Program-made: the position numbers and the translations under genes
Source: Bacteroidales bacterium UBA1179
GTDB taxonomy: Bacteria; Bacteroidota; Bacteroidia; Bacteroidales; Bacteroidaceae
Length of the DNA stretch: 8,329 nt
NCBI GenBank assembly: GCA_002309915.1
Contig: DBYT01000055.1
Location: forward strand, 227 to 8,555
Reading direction: 5' to 3'
Notes under the pieces: model-generated
What the model saw: only the letters and a program-made list of their open reading frames with translations
Told to the model about the DNA's origin: nothing
Database searches by the model: none
In this document: positions 1-6,955 of the stretch, one piece after another
Layout: each line of letters begins with the position of its first letter
Position numbering within the stretch: the first letter of the stretch is position 1

Positions 1-224
1 GTGCGGGCAAGCGCGTCCATATCGGCCTGAGGTCCTGTAAATCCGCTTATAACGGTAACTGTCTTGCCGCCTCGGCCGTTCTTTTCCATTCTGAGGCGCA
101 GTTTCTGCTGCTGGGGAGGCAGAAGTTCCTGCTCCGGCTCATCATCGGTCTCGTAGTTGAAATCAGGATTGGTTGAGTACATGACTCCCAGCCTGTCTTT
201 CCAATCATTATCTTTCTTTCCCAT
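1..224 (-). CDS. SUI1/YciH-family (eIF1-like) translation factor, 3' end cut by window
   Basis: This is a partial gene: it starts at an ATG (complement of 222-224) and reads 74 codons without a stop to the left edge. The N-terminal 40 residues are charged and low in complexity, with an acidic stretch and a run of prolines and glutamines. From about residue 42 the start of the SUI1 fold is visible: KLRLRMEKNGRGGKTVTVIS, then GFTG and an ADMDALAR helix. The K-x-R-x-E-K-x-GRGGKxVTVI pattern is typical of bacterial YciH/SUI1 proteins. Family knowledge: these are homologues of eukaryotic eIF1 and act on start-site fidelity at the 30S subunit, although their role in bacteria is less settled than that of IF1-3. 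The missing C-terminal part, roughly 35 residues, should hold the rest of the SUI1 core. It is divergent from the FAH-family gene, with 45 bases between the two ATGs. Family assignment is firm; exact role is inferred. Confidence 0.85.
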   Translation of the reverse strand, partial: MGKKDNDWKDRLGVMYSTNPDFNYETDDEPEQELLPPQQQKLRLRMEKNGRGGKTVTVISGFTGPQADMDALAR

Positions 225-241
225 AACGGCAGTAAAATTAC

Positions 242-249
242 TAACTTTG
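242..249 (+). promoter_or_regulatory. Bacteroidetes-type -7 promoter box (TAACTTTG)
   Basis: TAACTTTG matches the Bacteroidetes primary sigma factor -7 consensus TAnnTTTG at every defined base. A weak -33 element, TTTC at 217-220, lies 21 bases upstream and overlaps the first codons of the divergent SUI1 gene. The implied transcript start is near 252-258, giving a leader of only about 12-18 nt before the ATG at 270. It would drive the FAH-porU-porV-ispF operon, as no other gap in that operon is large enough for an obvious promoter. The match is seen in the sequence; activity is inferred. Confidence 0.55.
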
Positions 250-250
250 T

Positions 251-270
251 GCCAATTAAAAGGCCAATTA
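251..270 (+). repeat. Short tandem direct repeat GCCAATTA in the divergent gap
   Basis: GCCAATTA occurs at 251-258 and again at 263-270, 12 bases apart, directly before the FAH-family start codon; the last A of the second copy is the A of the ATG. It could be a chance repeat or a small operator near the transcript start. There is no independent evidence for a regulator. Confidence 0.35.
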
Positions 271-887
271 TGAAAATCATCTGCGTTGGAATGAACTACT
301 CCAGGCACAATAAAGAACTGGGGGAAACGTTATTAACTCCGGACAGTCCGGTCATTTTCATGAAGCCGGACTCTGCGATCCTGAGGAACCGCCGTCCGTT
401 TTTCCTGCCTGACCATCTGGGTAGGGTGGATTACGAGACGGAACTTGTGGTGAGGATAAACCGTCTGGGCAAGAGCATCAGCGCCAGGTTTGCTGACCGC
501 TACATAGATGCAGTTACCCTGGGCATTGATTTCACGGCACGTGATATGCAGAATGAATTCCGCAGTAAGGGCCTGCCGTGGGAACTCTGCAAGGGATTTG
601 ATCAGTCGGCGGTAGTGGGTGACTGGATTCCGAAGGATAAGATAGGATACTTGCAGAATCTGCATTTCCGTCTGGATATTGACGGTAACACCGTTCAGGA
701 GGGTCATACGGCCGATATGATATTTCCGGTTGCAAGGATAATAGAGTATGTGAGCGGCTTCTGCACCCTCAAGACAGGTGACCTGATATTCACCGGAACT
801 CCGGTAGGAGTGGGCCCGGTGAGCATAGGACAGCATCTGCAGGGATTCCTTGAGGATAAGAACGTTTTGGATTTTCATATTAGATAG
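270..887 (+). CDS. Fumarylacetoacetate hydrolase (FAH/FAHD1) family protein
   Basis: This 205-residue protein covers a whole FAHD1-type catalytic domain without the N-terminal extension of true fumarylacetoacetase. The metal ligands are visible: Glu56 and Glu58 in the DYETEL motif and Asp87 in GIDFTARD, with the 29-residue Glu-to-Asp spacing known for FAHD1. It also has the substrate-loop motif WELCKGFD (Lys108) and the C-terminal LIFTGTPVGVGPV motif. Family members use Mg2+ or Mn2+ to cleave or decarboxylate beta-keto or acylpyruvate-type acids in the cytosol, for example oxaloacetate or acylpyruvates; the substrate here cannot be told. The ATG at 270 is preferred over an in-frame GTG at 249, because that GTG ends on the -7 promoter box and MKIICVGMNY is the normal family N-terminus. 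It is followed after 2 nt by porU. I recall an FAH-family gene beside porU in Porphyromonas too, so the link looks positional rather than functional. Confidence 0.88.
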   Translation: MKIICVGMNYSRHNKELGETLLTPDSPVIFMKPDSAILRNRRPFFLPDHLGRVDYETELVVRINRLGKSISARFADRYIDAVTLGIDFTARDMQNEFRSKGLPWELCKGFDQSAVVGDWIPKDKIGYLQNLHFRLDIDGNTVQEGHTADMIFPVARIIEYVSGFCTLKTGDLIFTGTPVGVGPVSIGQHLQGFLEDKNVLDFHIR

Positions 888-889
888 AC

Positions 890-3800
890 TTGAACAGAAA
901 GTCGGCCTTAATTCTGATATTGCTTCTGTGCGCGGGCGCAGGTCTGCGTGCGCAAAGGTCCGGTTTTGTGGATGTTGATTGGACATCCATGAAGTCTGAT
1001 TCCGTACGCCCCTGGAGCGGTTTCGGAATGGCACTTGAAGGCAATTGGCAGGATTCGGTCTATGCGGCAACGATAGAGTATCCGGAACTCTCAAAGATCA
1101 GTGAGTCTGATCTGGGGCGATGGAACCTCAAGGCCGATGACATACCGCAGTGGCCTCATGTGGAGGCATCGGTAGGCGTATCACGTGGCAGCGCAACCCT
1201 TGATGCCGGATTCATGCCCGTCATAAAGCGTGACGGCGGCTATTACGCAATTCTGTCATACAAAGCCTCTGTAAGCGCCCGTCCGGCAGCACGCAGGGCG
1301 CCTGTGTCGTCACAGGACCGATACACCCGCAGTTCGGTGCTCTCAGAGGGTAAATGGGTTAAGATAAGGATTGCCGGATCTGGCATCTACAAATTGTCAT
1401 ACAGCTATCTGCGTTCATTGGGTTTCAGTGACCCGTCCAAGGTCCGTCTGTTCGGATACGGCGGTGCAGTACTGCCCGAGACAAACCTTCAGGATCTGAC
1501 TGATGACGTGCCGGAGCAGTCCATGTGGAGAGGAGACGGCTATATGCTGTTCTACGGCCAGGGCCCCGTCAGCTGGAAAAAGACGGATGATGGCTATCAG
1601 CATGAGGTCAATACATACTCAGACTGGGGTTACTATTTCCTGACTGACCGTACAGACTCCGTGACGGCGTCATTCACTCTGTTGGAGGCCGATACCATTC
1701 CGGGTGATACGGTCGATACGTACCCGGACTTTACGGTTTATGATCCTGATGAGTTCAGCTGGTACCGTTCAGGCAGACGAATGTTTGAAAGATATGACTA
1801 TGCCGGCGGAGATACCAGGACATACGGTTTTGACCTGACCGGTCTGGCCAGTGACAGTGTGGGCGTGAAGGTGGCGTTCTCGGCTTCATCGACCAAGGCC
1901 ACTAAAGTGACTGTAAGCGTCAACGACTCGGAGACTGGAGTTCTTACGATAGGTGCCCGCGGTTCGTCCGAATCGGCGGTGGTAAATGAGAAGTCTTTTG
2001 TGAGCCGCGGACAGTTCACTGAACATAGCAAGGTGAGTCTGGTGCATGAAAGAGCGTCGGGCGCGTCGGGACATCTGGATTATATCCGTCTTAATTTCAT
2101 CCGCCGCCTGGCTTTGTACGGTTCAAGTACCGTTTTCCGTGTTGACAGGGAACTTCATGATATAAGTTTCAGTGTATCAGGTACAAACGCCGATGTCCAG
2201 ATATGGAAAATCTCACCTGACGGAACCTGCGGCATCATACCTTCGGTCTATTCTGACGGAGTTACGGTCACCATGGGAGCGTCATATACTCCCGATGACG
2301 TGCTTGTGGCAGTGAATGTAAAAGGCGCTTTCCCGGAGCCTGAGAAGGCCGGTGTGGTGAGTAACCAGAACCTGCATGCTCTTGAGGCAGTGGATATGGT
2401 GATAGTGGTTCCTGCATCCGGCAAGCTGAACCTTGCTGCTGAGAGTCTGGCCGCAGCGCATCGCGCTATAGACAGCCTGTCGGTTCAGGTGGTACGTGCC
2501 GATATGATTTACAACGAGTTTTCATCCGGCACTCCCGATGCTACCGCCATACGCCGTTTCATGAAGATGCTTTATGACCGCAGTGATGCGTCATCGGCCC
2601 CCAGATATCTGCTTCTGATGGGTAACGGAGCATGGGACAACCGCATGCATGTATCGGACTGGGAGGGAGAGAATCCGGACGATTATCTGCTCTGCTATGA
2701 GTCTTACGAGTCATTGAGCCATACCGAATCATATGTCATGGAGGATTACTTCGGACTGCTGGATGACACCGAGGGCAAGTCCCTGCTGACAGAGAAGGTC
2801 GATCTGGGAATAGGCCGTTTGCCTTTCACCACATCGGCGCAGGCAAGGGCAAAGGTTGACAGGATTATTGAATATATGCAGGGCCGATACTCAGGCATTT
2901 GGTCCAACAGGATACTTGTGCTGGGCGATGACGGCGATAACAACACCCATATGAGGGACGCCGACCTGGTGGCGGATATTTACGAGAGTGCGAATCCCTC
3001 CATCGATGTCCGTAAGATATACTGGGACGCATTCCAGATGGAGGTGACATCATCATTCAACGGCTATCCTTCAATCCGTAAACTGTTGTTTGAGCAGTTT
3101 GATGAGGGTGCACTCATAGTCAATTACTCAGGACACGGCAGCACCGAGGATCTGTCACATGAACTGGTCATGAACAAAGCCGATATGAAAGACCTCAGAT
3201 CCAAACGTCTGCCTTTCTGGATAACGGCCTCATGTGATATCGCTCCATTTGACTCACCGCTTGAGAGCATGGGGCTTAATCTGGTATGCAATACTGAAGG
3301 CGGTGCCATAGGTATGCTTTCCACCACCAGAACCGTATACGCTACTCTGAACGGCTGCATTAACCGCAGTTTCAGCCGATATGTCCTGTCACATTCTGAT
3401 GACGGTCGTCTGAACAGTCTGGGAGATGCGCTCCGACTGGCCAAGAATGAACTGGTGACATCGGGAGTAGGCGAGAATGACCGTACGGAGAACAAGATAC
3501 ACTATGTGCTTCTGGGCGATCCCGCATTGCGTCTGGCAGTTGCACAACTCACTGCCGTAGTGGATCAGTTCAATGAGTCGGATACTACCGTGACGGGTGC
3601 AGCCAAGGCCGGATCAGTGGTTACGGTAAGCGGTCATATAGAGTGTAACGGCGAGCGTGTGACTGATTACAGAGGCCTGCTTTCCAGTACCGTCTATGAC
3701 AACGAGCGTATCATTACCTGCCGTGACAATCTTATGTCGGCCGATGAACCCTTCAAGTTCAGATACCGTGACCGCGTGCTTTATTCCGGAACAGACTCTG

Positions 3801-4624
3801 TAAGGAACGGTGAGTTCACTTTCAGCTTCCCCGTTCCTTTGGATATAAACTACTCCAATCAGAACGGTAGGATACTGCTTTATGCCAACGGTAATGACGG
3901 ACGTAATGCCAACGGCGTTTATGAGAACTTTACAGTAGGAGGAACGGCCGACGGTCTATCGGTGGATTCTATAGGTCCGCAGATAAACCTCTATCTGAAT
4001 ACTCCCACATTCCAATACGGCGGCAGCGTGAATGCCACCCCGATGCTTGTAGTCGAACTCAGTGACAGCTCGGGACTGAACACGTCAGGTAACGGTCTGG
4101 GACATGACATACTGCTTGTGATTGACAACAATCCCAACTGGACATGGGTGCTGAACGGTAACTTTGAGCAGACCGCAGGTGACTACACCAGCGGAAGGGT
4201 GATGTTCACCATCCCTGAACTGCCCGAGGGCAAGCATGAACTGATGCTCCGTGCTTGGGATGTCATGAACAACTCTACAACCGTTTATCTGGGATTCAAG
4301 GTTGTCAGTGACCTCAAGCCCAAGTTCTCGATTGACGTCACGGCCAGTCCGGCACGCGAGAGTACCGCTTTTGTGATAACGCATGACCGTCCCGGACAGA
4401 ACGCCAGCGTGACCATCCAGGTTTCAAGTTCTGACGGTATGCTGCAGTGGGCTTCCACCATAAGGGATGATTCGGGCTCCGGCGTGACTGTGGTAGACTG
4501 GAATCTGCACGGCAACTCCGGTCACAGGATGCAACCCGGTCTCTACATAGTGAGAGCGATAGTGGGAACTGACGGAGGCGGCAGTGCATCGGCCTCCTGT
4601 AAACTGGTCATAGTGGGGCGGTGA
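890..4624 (+). CDS. porU: Type IX secretion system sortase PorU (gingipain-like C25 cysteine peptidase)
   Basis: This 1244-residue protein is somewhat longer than P. gingivalis PorU (about 1158). It opens with a Sec signal peptide (hydrophobic core, then LRA-Q, cleavage after about residue 21). The PorU N-terminal domain, with the KWVKIRIAGSGIYKLSYSYL signature, begins at about residue 150. The C25 peptidase domain spans about residues 502-882: YLLLMGNGAWDN (573), DYFGLLDD, GIGRLPF (640), catalytic His749 in NYSGHGS, catalytic Cys782 in ITASCD, and LGDPALRL (875). Beta-rich Ig-like regions follow, and a FlgD-like or CTD-like end (MQPGLYIVRA, then KLVIVGR). PorU acts on the outer-membrane surface with PorV, PorQ and PorZ, removing the C-terminal signal of T9SS cargo and linking cargo to A-LPS. 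The start is TTG at 890. An in-frame TAG at 881-883 excludes an upstream ATG, and the next in-frame ATG (residue 34) would remove the signal peptide. The 2-nt gap after the FAH-family stop suggests translational coupling. Confidence 0.95.
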   Translation: MNRKSALILILLLCAGAGLRAQRSGFVDVDWTSMKSDSVRPWSGFGMALEGNWQDSVYAATIEYPELSKISESDLGRWNLKADDIPQWPHVEASVGVSRGSATLDAGFMPVIKRDGGYYAILSYKASVSARPAARRAPVSSQDRYTRSSVLSEGKWVKIRIAGSGIYKLSYSYLRSLGFSDPSKVRLFGYGGAVLPETNLQDLTDDVPEQSMWRGDGYMLFYGQGPVSWKKTDDGYQHEVNTYSDWGYYFLTDRTDSVTASFTLLEADTIPGDTVDTYPDFTVYDPDEFSWYRSGRRMFERYDYAGGDTRTYGFDLTGLASDSVGVKVAFSASSTKATKVTVSVNDSETGVLTIGARGSSESAVVNEKSFVSRGQFTEHSKVSLVHERASGASGHLDYIRLNFIRRLALYGSSTVFRVDRELHDISFSVSGTNADVQIWKISPDGTCGIIPSVYSDGVTVTMGASYTPDDVLVAVNVKGAFPEPEKAGVVSNQNLHALEAVDMVIVVPASGKLNLAAESLAAAHRAIDSLSVQVVRADMIYNEFSSGTPDATAIRRFMKMLYDRSDASSAPRYLLLMGNGAWDNRMHVSDWEGENPDDYLLCYESYESLSHTESYVMEDYFGLLDDTEGKSLLTEKVDLGIGRLPFTTSAQARAKVDRIIEYMQGRYSGIWSNRILVLGDDGDNNTHMRDADLVADIYESANPSIDVRKIYWDAFQMEVTSSFNGYPSIRKLLFEQFDEGALIVNYSGHGSTEDLSHELVMNKADMKDLRSKRLPFWITASCDIAPFDSPLESMGLNLVCNTEGGAIGMLSTTRTVYATLNGCINRSFSRYVLSHSDDGRLNSLGDALRLAKNELVTSGVGENDRTENKIHYVLLGDPALRLAVAQLTAVVDQFNESDTTVTGAAKAGSVVTVSGHIECNGERVTDYRGLLSSTVYDNERIITCRDNLMSADEPFKFRYRDRVLYSGTDSVRNGEFTFSFPVPLDINYSNQNGRILLYANGNDGRNANGVYENFTVGGTADGLSVDSIGPQINLYLNTPTFQYGGSVNATPMLVVELSDSSGLNTSGNGLGHDILLVIDNNPNWTWVLNGNFEQTAGDYTSGRVMFTIPELPEGKHELMLRAWDVMNNSTTVYLGFKVVSDLKPKFSIDVTASPARESTAFVITHDRPGQNASVTIQVSSSDGMLQWASTIRDDSGSGVTVVDWNLHGNSGHRMQPGLYIVRAIVGTDGGGSASASCKLVIVGR

Positions 4625-4656
4625 TACAATAAAAGCCCGTATTTGCAGTTAATATT

Positions 4657-5901
4657 ATGATGAAAAGAAATAGAGTTACAAGAGTTATAATATCAGCAGT
4701 CGGACTGGTACTCACAGTACAGCCCCTGCATGCCCAGAAAGAGATATTCAACCCTGTCTATACAGGCGTGACATCCCTCTCAATCGCACCTGATTCCCGC
4801 GCGGGAGCGATGGGTGACGTAGGTGTAGCCACCGATCCGTACATGGATATAAACAACCAGTACTGGAACCCTTCGAAATATCCGTTTACAAACAGTCAGG
4901 CAGGTATCTCGCTCTGCTATACCCCGTGGCTCAGGAAACTGGTAAGTGACATTGACCTGGCCAATCTGACCGGATACTACAAGCTTGATGACTACTCGGC
5001 ATTGAGTGGATCACTGACCTATTTCTCACTTGGTGAGGTGTTCGTTTCAACCGATGGCGGTCAGTCAATAAGCAATTTCGCCATCCATCCTTATGAGATG
5101 GCCATTGACTTTGACTACTCCCGCAAGCTGTCAGAGAACTTCTCGGCAGCAGTCGGCATGCGTTTTATCTACTCGGATTTGCAGTACAATTATGATGATG
5201 ACGTATTCCCCGGCAAGGCATTTTCGGCCGATATCTCCATGTTCTATCAGAACTACATAGGTGTGGGCCGCCGTGACTGCCTCCTGGGCCTGGGACTCAA
5301 CGCATCTAATATAGGTAGCAAGATATCATATGACGGAGGCCAGACCAACGAGTTCATACCCACCAACCTGCGTTTGGGTGTATCGCTCACCGTGCCTATT
5401 GATGAGTTCAACTCATTCTCCATAAGTGCCGATGCCAACAAGCTGATGGTTCCCACCAAGCCTACTTTCCGTCAGTTTCTGGATGAGGTCGATCCCGAAG
5501 CAGATGCCAGGGATGCCGCAACCATTCAGAAATATACGTCAGATTACGCACAGTGGGTAGCCGGCACCGGTTATAACGAGCTGTCACCCATGGCAGGTAT
5601 ATTCAAGTCATTCAGCGATGCTCCCGGCGGTTTTGAAGAGGAGATTCGTGAGATATACTGGGGCGTAGGTGCCGAGTACAATTACAATGACCAGTTCTTT
5701 CTGCGCGGTGGTTACCACTATGAGAATGAGTTCAAGGGTAACCGCAAGTATTTCACCGTAGGTGCAGGTTTTCATATGAACGTATTCTCACTGGATGCCG
5801 CCTATCTGATTTCGACTGCTCAGAGCAATCCTCTGGACCAGACATTACGTTTCACCCTGTCGTTTGATATGGACGGCATAAAGCAGATAATGGGAAGATG
5901 A
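4657..5901 (+). CDS. porV: Type IX secretion system outer-membrane protein PorV (LptO)
   Basis: This 414-residue outer-membrane beta-barrel of the FadL-like/PorV family has a Sec signal peptide with a basic N-terminus, a hydrophobic stretch at residues 9-22 and cleavage at about LHA-Q (after residue 26). The PorV hallmark follows at residues 41-80: SLSIAPDSRAGAMGDVGVAT, then INNQYWNPSKYPF. Alternating amphipathic strands run to the C-terminus, ending with a terminal-strand pattern LRFTLSFDM plus a nine-residue tail. PorV binds the C-terminal signal of cargo leaving the SprA translocon and delivers it to PorU; in P. gingivalis it is also needed for A-LPS-related modification (the LptO name). 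Two consecutive ATGs (4657 and 4660) could both serve; the first is used. The 32 nt after porU hold no terminator. Its TGA stop overlaps the ATG of ispF. Confidence 0.94.
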   Translation: MMKRNRVTRVIISAVGLVLTVQPLHAQKEIFNPVYTGVTSLSIAPDSRAGAMGDVGVATDPYMDINNQYWNPSKYPFTNSQAGISLCYTPWLRKLVSDIDLANLTGYYKLDDYSALSGSLTYFSLGEVFVSTDGGQSISNFAIHPYEMAIDFDYSRKLSENFSAAVGMRFIYSDLQYNYDDDVFPGKAFSADISMFYQNYIGVGRRDCLLGLGLNASNIGSKISYDGGQTNEFIPTNLRLGVSLTVPIDEFNSFSISADANKLMVPTKPTFRQFLDEVDPEADARDAATIQKYTSDYAQWVAGTGYNELSPMAGIFKSFSDAPGGFEEEIREIYWGVGAEYNYNDQFFLRGGYHYENEFKGNRKYFTVGAGFHMNVFSLDAAYLISTAQSNPLDQTLRFTLSFDMDGIKQIMGR

Positions 5902-6380
5902 CAAACATTCGTGTAGGATACGGATTTGACGTTCACCGTCTTGTTGAGGGCAGGGACCTCTGGATTGGCGGAATTAAGATTGAGCATACTCTTGGCCTGC
6001 TGGGTCATTCTGATGCCGATGTGCTTATCCACGCCATTTGCGATGCCCTGCTGGGTGCCGCAACCCTGCGTGACATCGGTTACAACTTCCCTGATACTGA
6101 CATGCAGTACAAGGATATTGACAGCAAGATACTGCTTAAACGTACTGTCGATCTGCTTGCCTCCAAGGGCTGGCAGGTTGTAAACATTGATGCCACCGTA
6201 TGCGCCGAGCGTCCCAAGCTCAATCCGCATATCCCCGATATGCAGCGTGTCATGGCTCAGGTCATGGGCGTTGATCCCGACCAGGTATCAATCAAGGCGA
6301 CTACGACCGAGAAACTGGGCTTTACCGGCCGCGAAGAGGGAATCTCCGCTCACGCCGTAGCTCTTATCGAAAAGATTTAA
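5898..6380 (+). CDS. ispF: 2-C-methyl-D-erythritol 2,4-cyclodiphosphate synthase
   Basis: This 160-residue protein has the normal length for IspF, which cyclises CDP-methylerythritol 2-phosphate to ME-cPP with release of CMP in the cytosolic MEP isoprenoid pathway. Metal ligands Asp11 and His13 lie in GYGFDVHRL, and His45 in HSDADVLIHAICDALLGA, all shifted by three from E. coli Asp8, His10 and His42. The conserved DIGYNFPDTD and the CDP-binding TTTEKLGF (residues 135-142) are also intact. The ATG sits in an ATGA overlap with the porV stop, so the two are probably translationally coupled. The last codon TAA lies on the TTAA that also encodes the nadD stop on the other strand. No other MEP-pathway gene is present in the window. 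Confidence 0.96.
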   Translation: MTNIRVGYGFDVHRLVEGRDLWIGGIKIEHTLGLLGHSDADVLIHAICDALLGAATLRDIGYNFPDTDMQYKDIDSKILLKRTVDLLASKGWQVVNIDATVCAERPKLNPHIPDMQRVMAQVMGVDPDQVSIKATTTEKLGFTGREEGISAHAVALIEKI

Positions 6381-6955
6381 AGATAGAGTTTAAGATATGC
6401 AATGGTCCTGGCAACTGACACCGGGACCATTTCGTTTATAGGTTCTCCTGCCTGAATCTTACTGCGGATGTCAGTAGATGACACATCCACCAACGGACAG
6501 TTGAGTTCAGTTACTCCCTGTGGTATATCCTTTATTTCAAAACCACTACGCGGATAGACTATTATGCGGTAGTTACTCAGAATGAAGTCCGATTCGCGCC
6601 AGTTGTCAAACTTGACCCAGTTGTCGGCGCCGATGGTGAGGATGAATTCACGGTCGGGATAATCGGCGCTTATGTGACGTAGTGTGTTGGCGGTGTATGA
6701 AGGTTTGGGAAGGTTGAACTCATAGTCCGATGCTTCAATGCCATGGATATCCTTCACCGCATCTCTAACCATGTTGTAGCGCAGGCGGTCATCAAGCAGC
6801 ACCTGATCCTTTTTCCAGGGATTGCAGGGGGTGATGAGCATCCATACCTCATCGGCCAGACCTTGCTCCAAGACGCTGCGGGCAATAGTCAGGTGACCAT
6901 TGTGAAGGGGGTTGAATGTTCCCCCGAACAATGCTGTCCTGATGGGCTTAGACAT
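6377..6955 (-). CDS. nadD: Nicotinate-nucleotide adenylyltransferase
   Basis: This 192-residue nucleotidyltransferase of the usual NadD length joins nicotinate mononucleotide and ATP to form deamido-NAD, a step of de novo and salvage NAD synthesis. The N-terminal GGTFNPLHNGHL (residues 11-22) holds the nucleotide-binding HxGH-type motif with His18 and His21, and the C-terminal SSTDIR motif (159-164) is intact. W46-K48 in NPWKKD and the TIGADNW segment also fit NadD. The ATG at 6955 overlaps the 3' end of gmk by 8 nt, so it is last in a yicC-gmk-nadD operon. Its TAA stop overlaps the ispF stop of the opposite strand. The distal coding region carries the plus-strand hairpin listed separately. 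Confidence 0.95.
   Translation of the reverse strand: MSKPIRTALFGGTFNPLHNGHLTIARSVLEQGLADEVWMLITPCNPWKKDQVLLDDRLRYNMVRDAVKDIHGIEASDYEFNLPKPSYTANTLRHISADYPDREFILTIGADNWVKFDNWRESDFILSNYRIIVYPRSGFEIKDIPQGVTELNCPLVDVSSTDIRSKIQAGEPINEMVPVSVARTIAYLKLYL
6401..6438 (+). terminator. Probable rho-independent terminator of the plus-strand operon, inside nadD
   Basis: AATGGTCCTGG at 6401-6411 pairs with CCGGGACCATT at 6421-6431 to give an 11-bp stem with a 9-nt loop. On the plus strand all pairs hold, one as a U-G wobble; on the minus strand the same position is a C-A mismatch. A U-rich but interrupted tail (TTTCGTTTA, overlapping the end of the stem) follows on the plus side. It begins 20 bases after the ispF stop, the usual place for an operon terminator, yet lies fully within the 3' coding part of nadD, around residues 175-185. 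The broken T-tract makes its efficiency uncertain. Confidence 0.55.

Noticed and set aside
47..280. A 77-codon minus-strand open frame across the SUI1 start and the divergent gap
   Set aside because: It runs in a different frame over the SUI1 coding region, which has the recognisable family motif, and would cover the promoter gap.
911..955. A lipoprotein signal (lipobox) in PorU at LLLC
   Set aside because: The residue before the Cys is Leu, not Gly, Ala or Ser, and a good signal peptidase I site (LRA-Q) follows, so a normal secreted protein is more likely.
333..1094. A 253-codon open frame on the minus strand spanning the FAH-porU junction
   Set aside because: It lies antisense to two well-identified genes; its translation shows no recognisable domain and is rich in Arg, His and Pro, as expected of an antisense shadow.
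3124..3495. A 123-codon minus-strand open frame inside porU
   Set aside because: It is opposite the PorU catalytic core, with Ser/Arg-rich low-complexity translation, and is explained by coding constraint on the other strand.
4625..4656. A separate promoter for porV in the 32-base gap (TATTTG present)
   Set aside because: TTTG is there but the TA of the -7 consensus is out of register (CGTATTTG), and there is no upstream terminator, so porV is best seen as part of the operon.
5820..6230. A 136-codon minus-strand open frame across the porV-ispF junction
   Set aside because: It is antisense to the strongly conserved ends of two known genes, with no domain or start context.
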